From NCBI GenBank assembly GCA_032718475.1, contig JAUCBJ010004420.1, forward strand, positions 97,258-161,257: 64,000 nt of DNA. The letters run 5' to 3'. The stretch comes from Nemertoderma westbladi. Lineage: Eukaryota > Xenacoelomorpha > Nemertodermatida > Nemertodermatidae. A model generated the notes under the pieces. That model had not been told where the DNA came from, made no database searches, and worked only from the letters and a program-made list of their open reading frames with translations. The position numbers and the translations under genes are program-made. Positions within the stretch are counted from its first letter, which is position 1. Every line of letters starts with the position of its first letter. Shown here piece by piece: positions 1 to 10,042 of this stretch.

Positions 1-505
1 ACCAATTAGGTTGAACGAGCTGTATGCCTCGCAGTTGATCATGCTATTTCTCCACTTTTTGTTTATAAGGATGTAATTCAGTTGTGCTTTGGTTCCATTA
101 GTGTATTGAAAGGTCCATAGCTTCCCCTTACTCTTTTCGAATGTGTTGTTTGTTGGTATCAATTCACATTCTTCCATTAGTTCTAAGAGTAAGTACCCAT
201 TTCTGTTAGAACTGGTGTTATAGGTGTAACCCTTGATGTCTTCTGGGCCAATTTGCGCATTCAGGATTCAGGATTCAGGATTTGTCTTGGGATTCCCATC
301 AAATGTTGCGATCATAACCCTGGAATTTATAGATTCGATATTGTTTAGGGTCTTAAGTGCAAATGGGCTTAGCAGAATTCCTACTCCACCAATTGATGCA
401 TTGGCCGAGTTTCTTACTGCTGAGCTTGTTACTAACGTCCATCCATTTCCAATGTCATTGTACTTCATGGCAGTGTCTTCATGACAAATCCGACATTTTG
501 TATAG
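1..505 (-). pseudogene. LINE endonuclease relic (non-LTR retrotransposon)
   Basis: Read on the minus strand, this stretch gives two collinear pieces of an APE-type endonuclease. The first has GGVGILLSPFALKTL and VMIATFDGNPKT. The second has LLELMEECELI and WTFQYTNGTKAQLNYI. They are separated by a frame break at a short direct repeat (CAGGATT, about 253-280). This domain nicks target DNA for LINE retrotransposition. The family usually shows Asp in the AQ(I/L)DYI motif; Asn is present here, so the domain is probably dead. The start abuts a SINE tail on the minus strand, and the fragment runs off the window at base 1. Seen: the motifs and the break. Known: APE endonuclease motifs of CR1/RTE-like LINEs. 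Clade not assigned. Confidence 0.75.
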
Positions 506-645
506 TTAGGCCTATTGCTGACCGAACGAAAACTGCCCTGGTCCATGCGAGGATCGAACCCCCCCGACCTACTGGAGATGTGAATTCAAAGCAACCACTA
601 CACCAAGGTGGAACAGTAACGTTCGAATTTGTTCGTTAACGTTCG
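488..645 (-). repeat. tRNA-derived SINE, copy L
   Basis: On the minus strand a tRNA-like head lies at 542-612. It has an A-box-like TGGTGTAGTGG and a B-box GGTTCGATCC, with pairable ends TCCACCT / GGATGGA-like. It is followed by a tail shared with the copies at 28236 and 53533 (GCAGTTTTCGTTCGGTCAGC). Such heads act as internal RNA polymerase III promoters. The B-box side carries an extra run of C in this copy. The anticodon arm does not fold well, so this is a SINE rather than a working tRNA gene. Confidence 0.65.
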
Positions 646-862
646 AATTTATAGGACTCTGATTTAAGACCTGAGGCACTCCCCACAGCTGTGACGGGAT
701 CAAGGGATCCCGACCAGGTAGAGTCCTTACGCGTCACAGCAGGCTGATAGATGGATGTAAAAAGGTTTGAGTTTGGTGTTCAACTGACTGACTGATAATA
801 TAATATAAATGAACTAATGATAGCATAGAAACAATAACGGTAACAAAATGGATAATATGTAT

Positions 863-1165
863 TAGGGTGTGTCAAAAAAAATTTATTTTCGATAATAAAG
901 TTTTCCTATCAGAAATGGGATGCCAAATTTATTAAAAATAACTACAAAACAAATGAAAACTTTTAATTTTTACATTTGACCCCCGCACGAGCCAACTTTG
1001 TTTCGAACGTTTTTTCGAAAATTTAATTTTTTGGAAAATTTTTTCCTTCGATATTTCAACTTTCCCATATTTTATAGCATTCACGGTTTATTAGTTATGT
1101 GTAAGAAATGATAATTTTCCAATTTCACATATGTTCTACCCCCGCACCTAGCCACCAAAGTAGGT
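863..1165 (+). repeat. Left terminal inverted repeat of the DNA transposon
   Basis: It pairs with 5507-5810 through blocks such as CCCCCGCACCTAG, GTTTCGAACGTTTTTTCGAAA and TGGGATGCCAAATT. The inner edge is at ACCAAAGTAGGT. Small indels and substitutions separate the two arms. Confidence 0.85.
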
Positions 1166-1377
1166 CGTCGCTTACTCAACAAATAATAGGCTTATCTGCA
1201 ATATTATAATATTAAGCGGGAAATTTGAAACGGAAACGTTTCTGATTTATTCATAAAACGAAATAGTAATGTGCACCGGTAGGCCTATGCCTTTTCATAC
1301 TTCACTACTAACTAATGTGCTAGTGTCTTACGTAGAGTAAATTAGATCTGTCAAACTAGTTGTTAATAATTATTACT

Positions 1378-4300
1378 ATGCTGCGATCTAAAACTACTTA
1401 TGATTTTTTTGGTGTCTCATTAGAATTAAAGGGCTCGGTTTTACCAACCGGATTACAATGTATGAAACATGTAATATTTCTGCGCGAGCAGAAAGTCAAT
1501 GGGGTCACAAATACAGACGAGGAATGTCGTAGTTGCGCTGCTTCAGTTCTTCAAATTTGGGCAATGGCAGGAATTCCGGCAGTTTCCTCGGTGACTCGTC
1601 TTGGTAGTCGCATCAAGGAACTCTTTGATCGTAGTCGTAAACTTAAAAAAATTCCCGTTTCTCGCAGAACCAATTTGGCGGTCAAACAACAGTTTGCCAA
1701 ATATGAAGCGGAATTGTCTAAACTATTGGATGTGGCCGTTTGTAAATGCGATTTTGAAAGTAAATGTCTGTGTAAGCCGAACGACAAAGTCCCTGAATGT
1801 GAACGAAACTTCTTATTAGATCAACGCGGTCAACGAATAATGATAATTTCCAATGCGGTAGATGTTACTGAATCGAAAATACGAGCGCAAAGGAGGAAGC
1901 GTAATGAACGTACTATGTCTGGAGTCTCCCATACTAGTTGCGTATCCCTGGGCGATAGTGCTATTTTAGACAGTGGCACAGATAGCGATAATAATGAAGC
2001 AAATTCTGAATTATCCTGTTGCGAAAACTCATTGGAGAAGGTAATATTATACCAACCAACAACATCCACTCCAATTTCTAAAAGACTTCGTCTAACAAAC
2101 GTTGCAGAAATCTCTGATAGGTATAATCTTAGTAATCGCGCTGCTGCTGCGGTTTACAATTCAGCAATATGTGACTCCGGGTCATCGGCAGATATTGTTG
2201 ATCATAATAAGATCAGAAGAGAGAGGCAGAAACTTAGACAAAATCTACAAATCGGATGCGGTTTAATTCAGCCCATTGGCTTGTATTTTGATGGACGTAA
2301 AGACCCCACCCTAACTGATGGAGGGCGGCAGATAATTAAAGAAGAGCATTTCGTGCTTGTTGGGGAACCTGGCTCTGCCTATTTAGGCCACGTGGCTCCG
2401 GTGACAGGAGCATCAGCTGATGTTACTTCTGCTATAATGGACTTCATCGATTCCAGTCCGAATATTTCTCTCGAAAATCTTGATGTTGGTAAGTTGTTGA
2501 TATACTAATGTACCAGTATATATACTATGTAGTAAATAAATATTGTAAATAAATAAATAAATAATGTTGGTATGTTGGTGATATACGAATGTATGCTGTA
2601 GTAAATAAATATTGTATATAAATAACTAAAAAAGTAAATACGAAATTAAAATTCGGAATGTAGGCTACTTTTAAAATTTTAATCTAAAATCGAGAAACGT
2701 ATAAATATATAAATAATTATATTAGTCAGTGTAAATGTGAAATGAAAATATGGACGTCGGACGTTACAAATTTATGTATATACTGGTTGGTACTTACTGA
2801 AATAATAAGGATGTAGGACAATTCGGTCCCGGACAATTCGGTCCCGGACAATTCGGTCCCAGACAATTCGGTCCAGACAATTCGGTCCCGGACAATTCGG
2901 TCCCGGACAATTCGGTCCCAAAACACTAAATAAATGGGACCGAATTGTCCGGGACCGAATTGTCCGGGACCGAATAGTTCTAGGACCGAATTGTCCTAGG
3001 ACCGAATTGTCCGGGACCGAATTGTCCGGGACCGAATTGTCCGGGACCTAATTGTCCGGGACCGAATTGTCCGGTTCCTGATAGCAACTTTTTAGTGCTT
3101 TTTTTGATATTGGTGAATGTTCTAGAACATTAGTAGAGATATTTGTTTTGGTAGCTAGTGTTATTTACTTGCTAGAATTTTTTGAAATTTTAAAAATACT
3201 GTATTTTTTTTATTTTTGTTATTGGTAGTGTTCGAGAACATTATTATATATTATTTATTAAGATGTAGCTAGTGTTTTTTTTTACTAGCTAACATTTCCT
3301 TGAAATTATAAAAATACCTGTGAAAACAATGATATTTCAGAATTAGGCCTAAACTGTTGCTGATTATATTAATTACCAACAATATTGATGATATTATAAC
3401 AGTCCCTGAATGAGATCCAGCTAATATCTAGGATAATAATTTAGGCTTGTTAACCAGCCAACAACACATACAGTATACTTACGCAATATATTAAAAAAAA
3501 TCAGCTTTAAACATTTTAAATACATACTATTACTAGCTAGTAAATAATTCACAAGCTCCATAAAAACACCATAGCTACCATAAATAATAATGTTAACAAA
3601 AAAAAAGTAAATTTTTTTATTTAAAAAAAATACTAGCTAGCAAAAAAAAACACTAGCTACCATATAATAATATATATTAAGGTTCTAGAACATTCACCAT
3701 TATATAGTACAGTACCAATTAAATTTGGTCCCGGACAATTCGGCCCCTACAATTCGGTCCCGGACAATTCGGTTCCGGACAATTCGGTCCCATTAATATG
3801 CATGTTTTGGGACCGAATTGTCCTAGTCAGTATCCGGACAATTCGGTGCCGGACAATTCGGTCCCAAAACATAAAATTAATGGGACCGAATTGTCCGGGA
3901 CCGAATTGTCCGGGACCGAATTATCCGGACCGAATTGTCCGGGACCGAATTGTCCGGGACCGAATTGTCCGGACCGAATTGTCCGGGACCGAATTGTCCT
4001 GCTTCCAAATAATAAACGTATAGGCCTATATAGGCGTATATATTTAGGCGCATTAAGCTCAAACTGAAATCAACTACCGAAAAATCTAAATACAGTAGGC
4101 AATAGGAAAAGTTATGTAGAGGTATAACGGTATTTATTATTTAAAAATTATTGTTTACATTGATTTTTTTCAGTTGGATGCGATAGCACCAGCGTTAATA
4201 CTGGCTGGAAAAACGGAATAATTGTGAACCTCGAACGGAAACTAGAAACACCACTTCAACATGCGATATGCCTCCTTCACATCAACGAGCTTCCACTTCG

Positions 4301-5291
4301 ACATCTGATAATAGAACTTGACGGTACTACAACAGGAAGCAACACATTTTCGGGTCCAGTTGGGAAACTCCTTCATAATTGTCACAAATTTAGCCCTGTT
4401 ATATTTGAGCCTATTATCAATAATAATTTTCCTGAACTTGAACAGTCTGTTTCTTCCAAACTTTCGAGTGATCAGCGATATTTATTTGATATCTGCAATG
4501 CAGTAATATCTGGAGAACTATGTGAATCAACCGCCAATAAAACTCCAGGACCTATCAGTCACTCGAGGTGGCTTACAACTGCGTCAAGAATCCTTCGGCT
4601 TTATGTATCTACCGAAGATCCATCTGATGTACTTTCCCGTCTTTCTTATTTTGTGATAAATATATATGCCCCTTCCTGGTTTAATATAAAGCGTAATTGG
4701 GAGATACAATACGGGGCTTTACACTTCCTCCATATGTTGATTTTGTGTGACAAGTTACTCCTCGATAATGAAAAGACCATTATATTTCCAGTTCTCCGTC
4801 AAGGGGCATATTATGCTCACAGCGAAAATGTATTATTATCTTTGTTGTCATCTGAAGATAAGGACACTCGATTTCAGGCGTTTGATATAATACGTGAAAT
4901 TAGAATATCGAAGTTGATAACTAGTGAGCCAATCATTAGAGTGTTCCGTACCCCTCACATATCGTGTACCGAGAATACATTATTAGAGCTACTTGAAACT
5001 AATGAAGAGAAACATCAACCCCCTTTAATAGCTAATAAATCTCTTACTGAGCTACAAATGTTACTGGAGAAAGGTCCTATGAAATGGGAAATTCCATGTC
5101 ATTCCCAGAATGTGGAACAATTGGTTCAATGCGTGTCAACTGTATCCAAACGAGTCTGCGGTGTTAAGGAGAGAGATGGCTACATTAGAACTCAATTATC
5201 TAGTCGCCAAACAATGCCAAAATTTAATTCTAAGAAAGATTTTAAGCTAAAGATAAACCTTAATATCCCCAGTAGTACAGATGGTGTTTAG
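1378..5291 (+). CDS. Transposase of the hAT-like element, two exons
   Basis: Exon 1 is 1378-2488 and exon 2 is 4174-5291. The intron starts GTAAGT and ends in a pyrimidine tract plus CAG. The two exons total 2229 nt, which divides by three and gives 742 residues. The ATG at 1378 is the first in frame (MLRSKTTYDFFGV). Cys-rich motifs lie near residues 115-140 (CKCDFESKCLCKP). The catalytic-looking segments are YFDGRKD near the end of exon 1, GCDSTSVNTGWKNG across the splice, and a C-x2-H motif (CLLHINELPLRH), followed by HSRWLTTASRILRLYVST. The D...D...CxxH order fits the RNase H fold of DDE transposases. I recognise the family as uncharacterised proteins seen in other invertebrates. The third acidic residue was not located. 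No internal stop or frameshift, so possibly active. Confidence 0.72.
2816..4000. repeat. Foldback repeat with 15-bp units inside the transposase intron
   Basis: Two arrays of a 15-bp unit (GGACAATTCGGTCCC or its complement) lie at 2816-3073 and 3726-4000. Within each, orientation flips once, around 2927-2937 and again around 3795-3890. The DNA between them is a long imperfect inverted repeat: GGTGAATGTTCTAGAAC near 3112 pairs with GTTCTAGAACATTCACC near 3684. The whole 1.2 kb can therefore fold on itself. No coding sense; reading frames of the type QFGPG or TELSG are products of the repeat. It looks like a nonautonomous foldback insertion in the intron. Confidence 0.75.
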
Positions 5292-5506
5292 TTTGAGTTA
5301 TTGGATTCTGATTTTTCTTATATTGTGTTGGTGGTGATTAATAAAGCATCTTGATAGTACTGATCTCGTCCAGACTAATTACAATGTTCACAGACCCAGT
5401 TCTACTGTTTATTATCACAAATTTTAGGGATAAGTTGGTTAAATATACACATTGACAAACATAATGACATAAATAACGATATTTTTTTGCGTATTCGTGA
5501 AAAGCA

Positions 5507-5810
5507 ACCTACTTTGGTGACTAGGTGCGGGGGTAGAACATATATGAAATTGTAAAATTATCGTTTCTTACAAATAACTAACTAACCAAGAATGCTATAA
5601 AATATGGGAAAGTTGAAATATAAAAGGAAAAAAATTTCATAAAAAATTTAATTTTTGAAAAAACGTTCGAAACAAAGTTGGCTTGTGCGGGGGTCAAATG
5701 TAAAAATAAAATGTTTTCATTTGTTTTGAAGTTATTTTTAATGAATTTGGCATCCCATTTACGATAGGAAAATTGAATTATCGAAAAAAAAAAATTTTTG
5801 ACACACCCTA
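5507..5810 (-). repeat. Right terminal inverted repeat of the DNA transposon
   Basis: Inverted copy of 863-1165, beginning ACCTACTTTGGTGACTAGG and ending GACACACCCTA. The 8-bp target duplication follows at once. Confidence 0.85.
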
Positions 5811-6216
5811 ATATGTATAGCAGCACCGCAATGACGGTTGAACTATGTCGCCGGTCCGCAGTGAACTGATGACTGAGTAAACTAACTGACCGGTAATGGG
5901 ATGCAACATAATATATATATACCCCTACTCTACTGTGGCCTTACTACCTAGCAGATGCTCTCCCTCGCCCCTCATTGGCTAACAACCTAATTCTCGGAGT
6001 GGGAGTGCTTCCCCCCCCCCCCGCTGCTGTCACTTCCCTTCTCGAGGTAGCTTGACCTCTAACCTCTTTTGTGTGGCTCTTTGGGGCTATATGTTGTCTC
6101 CGTTATTGGGGGTGATACAATATTAATTTGTGATTAACCTCATATCCCCCAATATTGCTGAAAACGCCACTTCCCAACTTTATGGGGTTGGTGAGGCGGA
6201 ATTGAATCCGCTCACA

Positions 6217-7131
6217 ACAGCCACAGCATCAGCCACAGCCACAGCCACAGCCACAGCCACAGCCACAGCCACAGCCACAGCCACAGCCACAGCCACAGTC
6301 ACAGCCACCGCCACAGCCACAGCCACAGCCACAGCCACAGCCACAGCCACAGCTACAGCCACAGCCACAGCCACAGCCACAGCCACAGCCACAGCCACAG
6401 CCACAGCCACAGCCACAGCCACAGCCACAGCAACAGCCTCAGCCACAGCCTCAGCCACAGCCACAACCACAACCACAGCCACAGCCACAGCCTCAGCCAC
6501 AGCCTCAGCCACAGCCACAGCCACAACCTCAGCCACAGCCACAGCCGCAGCCACAGCCACAGCCACAACCACAGCCACAGCCACAGCCACAGCCACAGCC
6601 ACAGCCACAGCCACAGCCACAACCACAGCCACAGCCACAGCCTCAGCCATATCCACAGCTACAGCCTCAGCCTCAGCCACAGCCACAGCCATAGCCACAA
6701 CCAAGGCCTCAGCCACAGCCACAGCCACAGCCTCAGCCACAGCCTCAGCCACAGCCTCAGCCTCAGCCACAGCCACAACCTCAGCCACAGCCACAGCCAA
6801 AGCCACAGCCACAGCCACAGCCACAGCCACAGCCACAGCCACAGCCACAGCCACAGCCACAGCCACAGCCACAGCCACAGCCACAGCCACAGCCACAGCC
6901 ACAGCCACAGCCACAGCCACAGCCACAGCCACAGCCACAGCCACAGCCACAGCCACAGCCACAGCCACAGCCACTGCCACAGCCACAGCCACAGCCACAG
7001 CCACAGCCACAGCCACAGCCACAGCCACAGCCACAGCCACAGCCACAGCCTCAGCCACAGCCTCAGACACAGCCACAGCCACAGCCACAGCCTCAGCCAC
7101 AGTCACAGCCACAGCCACCGCCACAACCTCA
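6217..7131. repeat. (CAGCCA)n microsatellite, copy L
   Basis: Over 900 bp of CAGCCA units with scattered variants (CCTCAG, CCACAA). It is open in several frames on both strands only because the 6-bp unit has no stop. It is the inverted counterpart of the (GGCTGT)n arrays at 27181 and 52625. Its far end (CCCCACAGC, 681-689) is now separated by the solo LTR. Confidence 0.95.
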
Positions 7132-7139
7132 CCCCCAGC

Positions 7140-7495
7140 CACTTCTCCAGCACACCACTTCTCCCCACAGGAGATTATTTGTTTATCTGTTGAAAAAATG
7201 TTTAACTAATTTGATGTTTTGGTTACCCATTCATTAAGCATTTAAAATAGGATCAAGTTGACTTTATTTGTCTAATTAAACATATTATTATGAAATTACA
7301 TAATTAATACGACTAAATATAATAAATATTTCAAACAATCAGTTATAATTAATGTCTCACATTAACTGTACGACTGTTCATACGCCTAGGTCGATATACA
7401 ACAGTTGCTGGAGATATAACTTTTCCATTCCCTACTCTGATTTTCTGTCCATTTTCATTGTCATTCTCCTCTGATTCTTCCTCACTGCCATCGCT
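7140..7495 (-). pseudogene. 3' end of the acidic-protein gene, inverted copy L
   Basis: This is the reverse complement of the stretch at 26827-27180. The minus-strand frame 7495-7349 reads the C-terminal end SSDGSEEESEENDNENG then QKIRVGNGKVISPATV and ends ...RTVNVRH. Unlike the copies at 26320 and 51994, it has a Gly codon (GGA) where they have stops. Upstream of about 7495 the match ends, so the copy is 5'-truncated. An AATAAA-like signal lies in the shared 3' flank. Function unknown. Confidence 0.55.
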
Positions 7496-7761
7496 ACTGG
7501 GAGTGAGGCAAGCCTCTTGTCTTGTATGCCTAACTTTATGCCTCACTATACCATACACAAACCTCACTTAATAAGCAATAGCCTCCCATATATAAATTTA
7601 AATTATTAACAATAATCTTTCAATCTATTAATAATGTTCCATCTTCTGATTACTGAGAATTATATTTGTAAGTGAATCAATCCCTAGCTAAACAAACTGA
7701 AAATTTTGAAAAAATTATAGATGTAGACATTTAAAAACATAATACAGTTTTCTTGCATAAA
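7496..7761. other. Unassigned spacer
   Basis: AT-rich sequence between the inverted gene fragment and the small zinc-finger frame. No repeat partner elsewhere in the window and no reading frame of note. Confidence 0.5.
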
Positions 7762-7848
7762 ATGTCTAGTTATGAAAAGTGCATGGTTTGTGATAAAGAA
7801 ATGAGACGAGACAGTATATCCCTCCATATGAGTATACATAGAAAGTAA
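7762..7848 (+). CDS. 28-residue zinc-finger frame cut off by Pao1
   Basis: ATG at 7762 to TAA at 7846-7848. The peptide contains EKCMVCDKEM and SLHMSIHRK, that is C-x2-C-x11-H-x3-H, a plausible single zinc finger. Pao1 inserted two codons after the stop. Disregarding Pao1 and one copy of its 5-bp duplication, this frame is the same as that of the acidic gene beginning at 26320, with only TAA TAT GTA between. It may therefore be the N-terminal part of that gene, ended by an in-frame stop. Small size makes this tentative. Confidence 0.4.
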   Translation: MSSYEKCMVCDKEMRRDSISLHMSIHRK

Positions 7849-8280
7849 TATTGTTACGGTATATGGCGCTGTATCCACATTATTAGCCATCATACAGTAT
7901 AATATGTTTGTTATTGTGCAGTATAATTATTTAGATAAGGCACAGTGCGGTGACATTTAGGTAAGGAAGTTAAAACGCCCATATATTTTGAATTCATCCA
8001 TTTTGTATAGTATGTAGCCCTACCTACGTAATTTTGTATTAGGATATATGTAGATAGTCCCAGGGTAGCAAGTTTATTCGGACCCTGGATTTTGTGCTTG
8101 CTGATATTAGCATCAATAGGGCTAGCATATAGGGACGCTGTCCTGGCCATTCAGCAGCCAGGGACGTGAACCATTACCATATATGGTAATAATTCGAGGT
8201 TTGGGCAAGCAATAAGGCTACAATCCGGCCTCCTTATTGGACTAACTGCTTCCAGGTTGGTCTAATGCTAGCACGGACTG

Positions 8281-8370
8281 GAGAGCCAATAGGAGAGCGA
8301 TTGAGTCACCCTATTGCATCACCCCATCCGGATCACCTATAAATTGGCGGTGTGCCGGTAGAGCCTTACT
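8281..8370 (+). promoter_or_regulatory. LTR core promoter (CCAAT and TATA boxes)
   Basis: GAGAGCCAATAGG at 8281-8293 and CCTATAAATTGG with TATAAAT at 8338-8344. A start site about 25-30 bp downstream (near 8368) is inferred. The same boxes are present in the 3' LTR (24607-24613) and in both Pao2 LTRs (complement near 30578 and 46363), so the spacing is conserved between the two subfamilies. Confidence 0.55.
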
Positions 8371-9843
8371 GTTATTCCTCACATGATCTGCTATCACCTT
8401 TGTACTTGCTGAGCTGTCTCTATTCATTTTTGACGGATATTTTAGCGTATTTTCTGCAATTTGCTAATTTTGATTAGTTTCTTGAAATGATTTGCTAGTG
8501 CGATTACTCTTGATTGTGTTTCTCAATTAATTCCTTCGATTACTGCTAATTACAACTGAACTATGATTTCTACCTTTTGATTAATGGTTCTATGTGATTC
8601 TTTTCTGCGCAATAATCCTAAGGGATTTCTGAGACTGTCAGACTTTGTGATTTGCATGCGCCGCTACGGTAGCTATTAGCATAATGGAGGGCTAAGGTGC
8701 CAGTAGGCGGTGGGCACATCGGGGGGTTGGGCGACTAAGGGAGAGCGGAGGATTCAAAGGCGGGCAACGCTGGCGGGGGTCAACATTGCGGTCGGGCAGT
8801 TTGGACTGTGGGTTGGAGACCGCTCGCCGGTACAGTAATTAGGGGGCTGATGATCCAAGGTTTTGTCTCTATTTAGTATTAGGGGGCAGGAATTGGGTTA
8901 GTTAGGAAGCCTAGATGTACCCGGGAGGGGCCTGCATACCTTACAGTAAGTAAGTTGCGAAGTAAGTAGTTTGCGAATTAGTCAATTGCGAATTATTATG
9001 TTGCGAATTATATAATTGAAGATTGTATAATTGCAAGTCGTGCTATTGTGATCTGTGATTGCTGACGCTGATTGGTGTGTTACTGAAGTGTGCCTATGAT
9101 TACGATTGCTTAGGTAGGCGCCCCCTTTTTCTTTGATTGATTTCTATTTCTTAGTTACAACAAATAGTTACTGATTAGGTCAAAGTAATACGGCAATTTA
9201 GGCTATTACTAGCGAAACCTGTTGCGAAATAAATTAGAATTACGCATTCTGGAACTCTTAGTAATTAGTACGCTGTTACATATTTGTGACTGTAATTGAT
9301 TAGTAAAATTAAGAATTAGTACGCAGCATAGCGGAGAGTAGCTAAGGTAATAATTTAGAGTACCGTAAACTATTCACGCTGAGCGGTTATTTGCATTAGC
9401 GGGCAATAAACTAGATCGCAGTAGTCAGTACGCAAGACACTAGTAAATTGCTGGCCTAAAGCCAGCTGCAGGCAAGTTTAGACCCAGAGCGGTAACACCT
9501 ACGAAAGACATTGTACTGTACCATTTTGATTATTTTAAATATTCTCGCATTCACATATTCCATTGGGGAACCCCCAGTATTCGTGATTAGAAAAGACGTA
9601 AGCATTAGCGTATTTCAGTAGTAAAATTAGGCGTAAGAATACTTTGAGTGCAAAGCCCCTCGCACTCGTCTTAAGTAAGCTTAGGGAGCCGACTCGGGTT
9701 TATTGTTTTGGTTATTCCCGCGTGGCTCATAGATTCGAACAGTTAGCTCTCTATCGAGCGATCGGTAGAGAAAGGAACAAGCGATTTTGCAGGAGCCGTG
9801 TAAATTTAGTAAAATATATTAGCGGACGGCAGATTAGCGCCAT

Positions 9844-9856
9844 CCAACGGTAAGTA
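9844..9856 (+). promoter_or_regulatory. Candidate splice donor in the LTR
   Basis: CCAACG|GTAAGTAGC, with GT at 9850-9851. It matches the metazoan donor consensus at six intron positions and is unchanged in all four LTR copies. It could define a leader exon for subgenomic RNA. No acceptor was proven. Confidence 0.35.
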
Positions 9857-10042
9857 GCGGTTTTGTATTTAGCAACCTTTACAATTTAGTAATAGCACGC
9901 TCCTGATCCCCTTTACTTAACAGTAGAGCAGTCTTTGTGTCTTATTGGTTAGGCGAGAGCTCATTAGGTTGGCAGAGAGGTATACGGGTATTTGTCTGTT
10001 CAACAGTTCTGCTGTTAGTATAGGTGTCGCGGTTGTTTAACA

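Larger units (their letters stand above)
863..5810 (+). mobile_element. hAT-like DNA transposon with 300-bp terminal inverted repeats
   Basis: The outer ends are TAGGGTGTGTC and GACACACCCTA. They extend into inverted repeats of about 303 bp (863-1165 and 5507-5810). The 8-bp flanks 855-862 and 5811-5818 are identical (ATATGTAT) and fit the hAT duplication pattern nTnnnnAn. The only coding capacity is the two-exon gene at 1378-5291. TIR length and 8-bp duplication support a cut-and-paste transposon. Placement in hAT rests on the duplication and TIR start only, because the usual hAT dimerisation domain is not evident. It sits inside a solo LTR, so it is the younger insertion. Confidence 0.8.
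690..6216. mobile_element. Solo LTR (about 571 bp) split by a DNA transposon
   Basis: The ends are TGTGACGGG and CCGCTCACA, giving the TG...CA termini of an LTR. The flanks 685-689 and 6217-6221 are both ACAGC, a 5-bp target duplication. The LTR lies inside the CAGCCA microsatellite. Removing the DNA transposon and one copy of its 8-bp duplication leaves 690-862 joined to 5819-6216, about 571 bp, with no internal retroelement genes. This fits LTR-LTR recombination. A C-run lies near 6010-6022. The superfamily is undecided; 5-bp duplications fit Ty3/Gypsy or BEL/Pao. Confidence 0.7.
7852..10042 (+). repeat. 5' LTR of Pao1
   Basis: 2191 bp, TG...CA. It contains CCAAT and TATA motifs near 8285 and 8338, a splice donor at 9850 and short GTAAGT-rich runs near 8946. 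A sense frame ending AIQR at the donor lacks an ATG. No convincing tRNA primer-binding site (TGG...) follows the LTR. Confidence 0.93.

Noticed and set aside
2726-4067. Frames encoding QFGPG, TELSG and DRIVR repeats
   Set aside because: They come from the 15-bp intron arrays, run on both strands and lack flanking coding sequence.
6130-7209. Long frames of Thr-Ala, Val-Ala and Trp-Leu repeats on both strands
   Set aside because: A stop-free 6-bp microsatellite is open in many frames at once. The same occurs at 27123-28212 and 52559-53576.
7911-8150. 79-84 codon antisense frame open in all four Pao LTRs
   Set aside because: The LTRs within a copy are nearly identical, so there are only two independent sequences. 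The few differences mostly change amino acids; no sign of coding constraint.
9644-9853. Sense frame in the LTRs
   Set aside because: No ATG start and differences include amino-acid changes; kept only as context for the splice donor.
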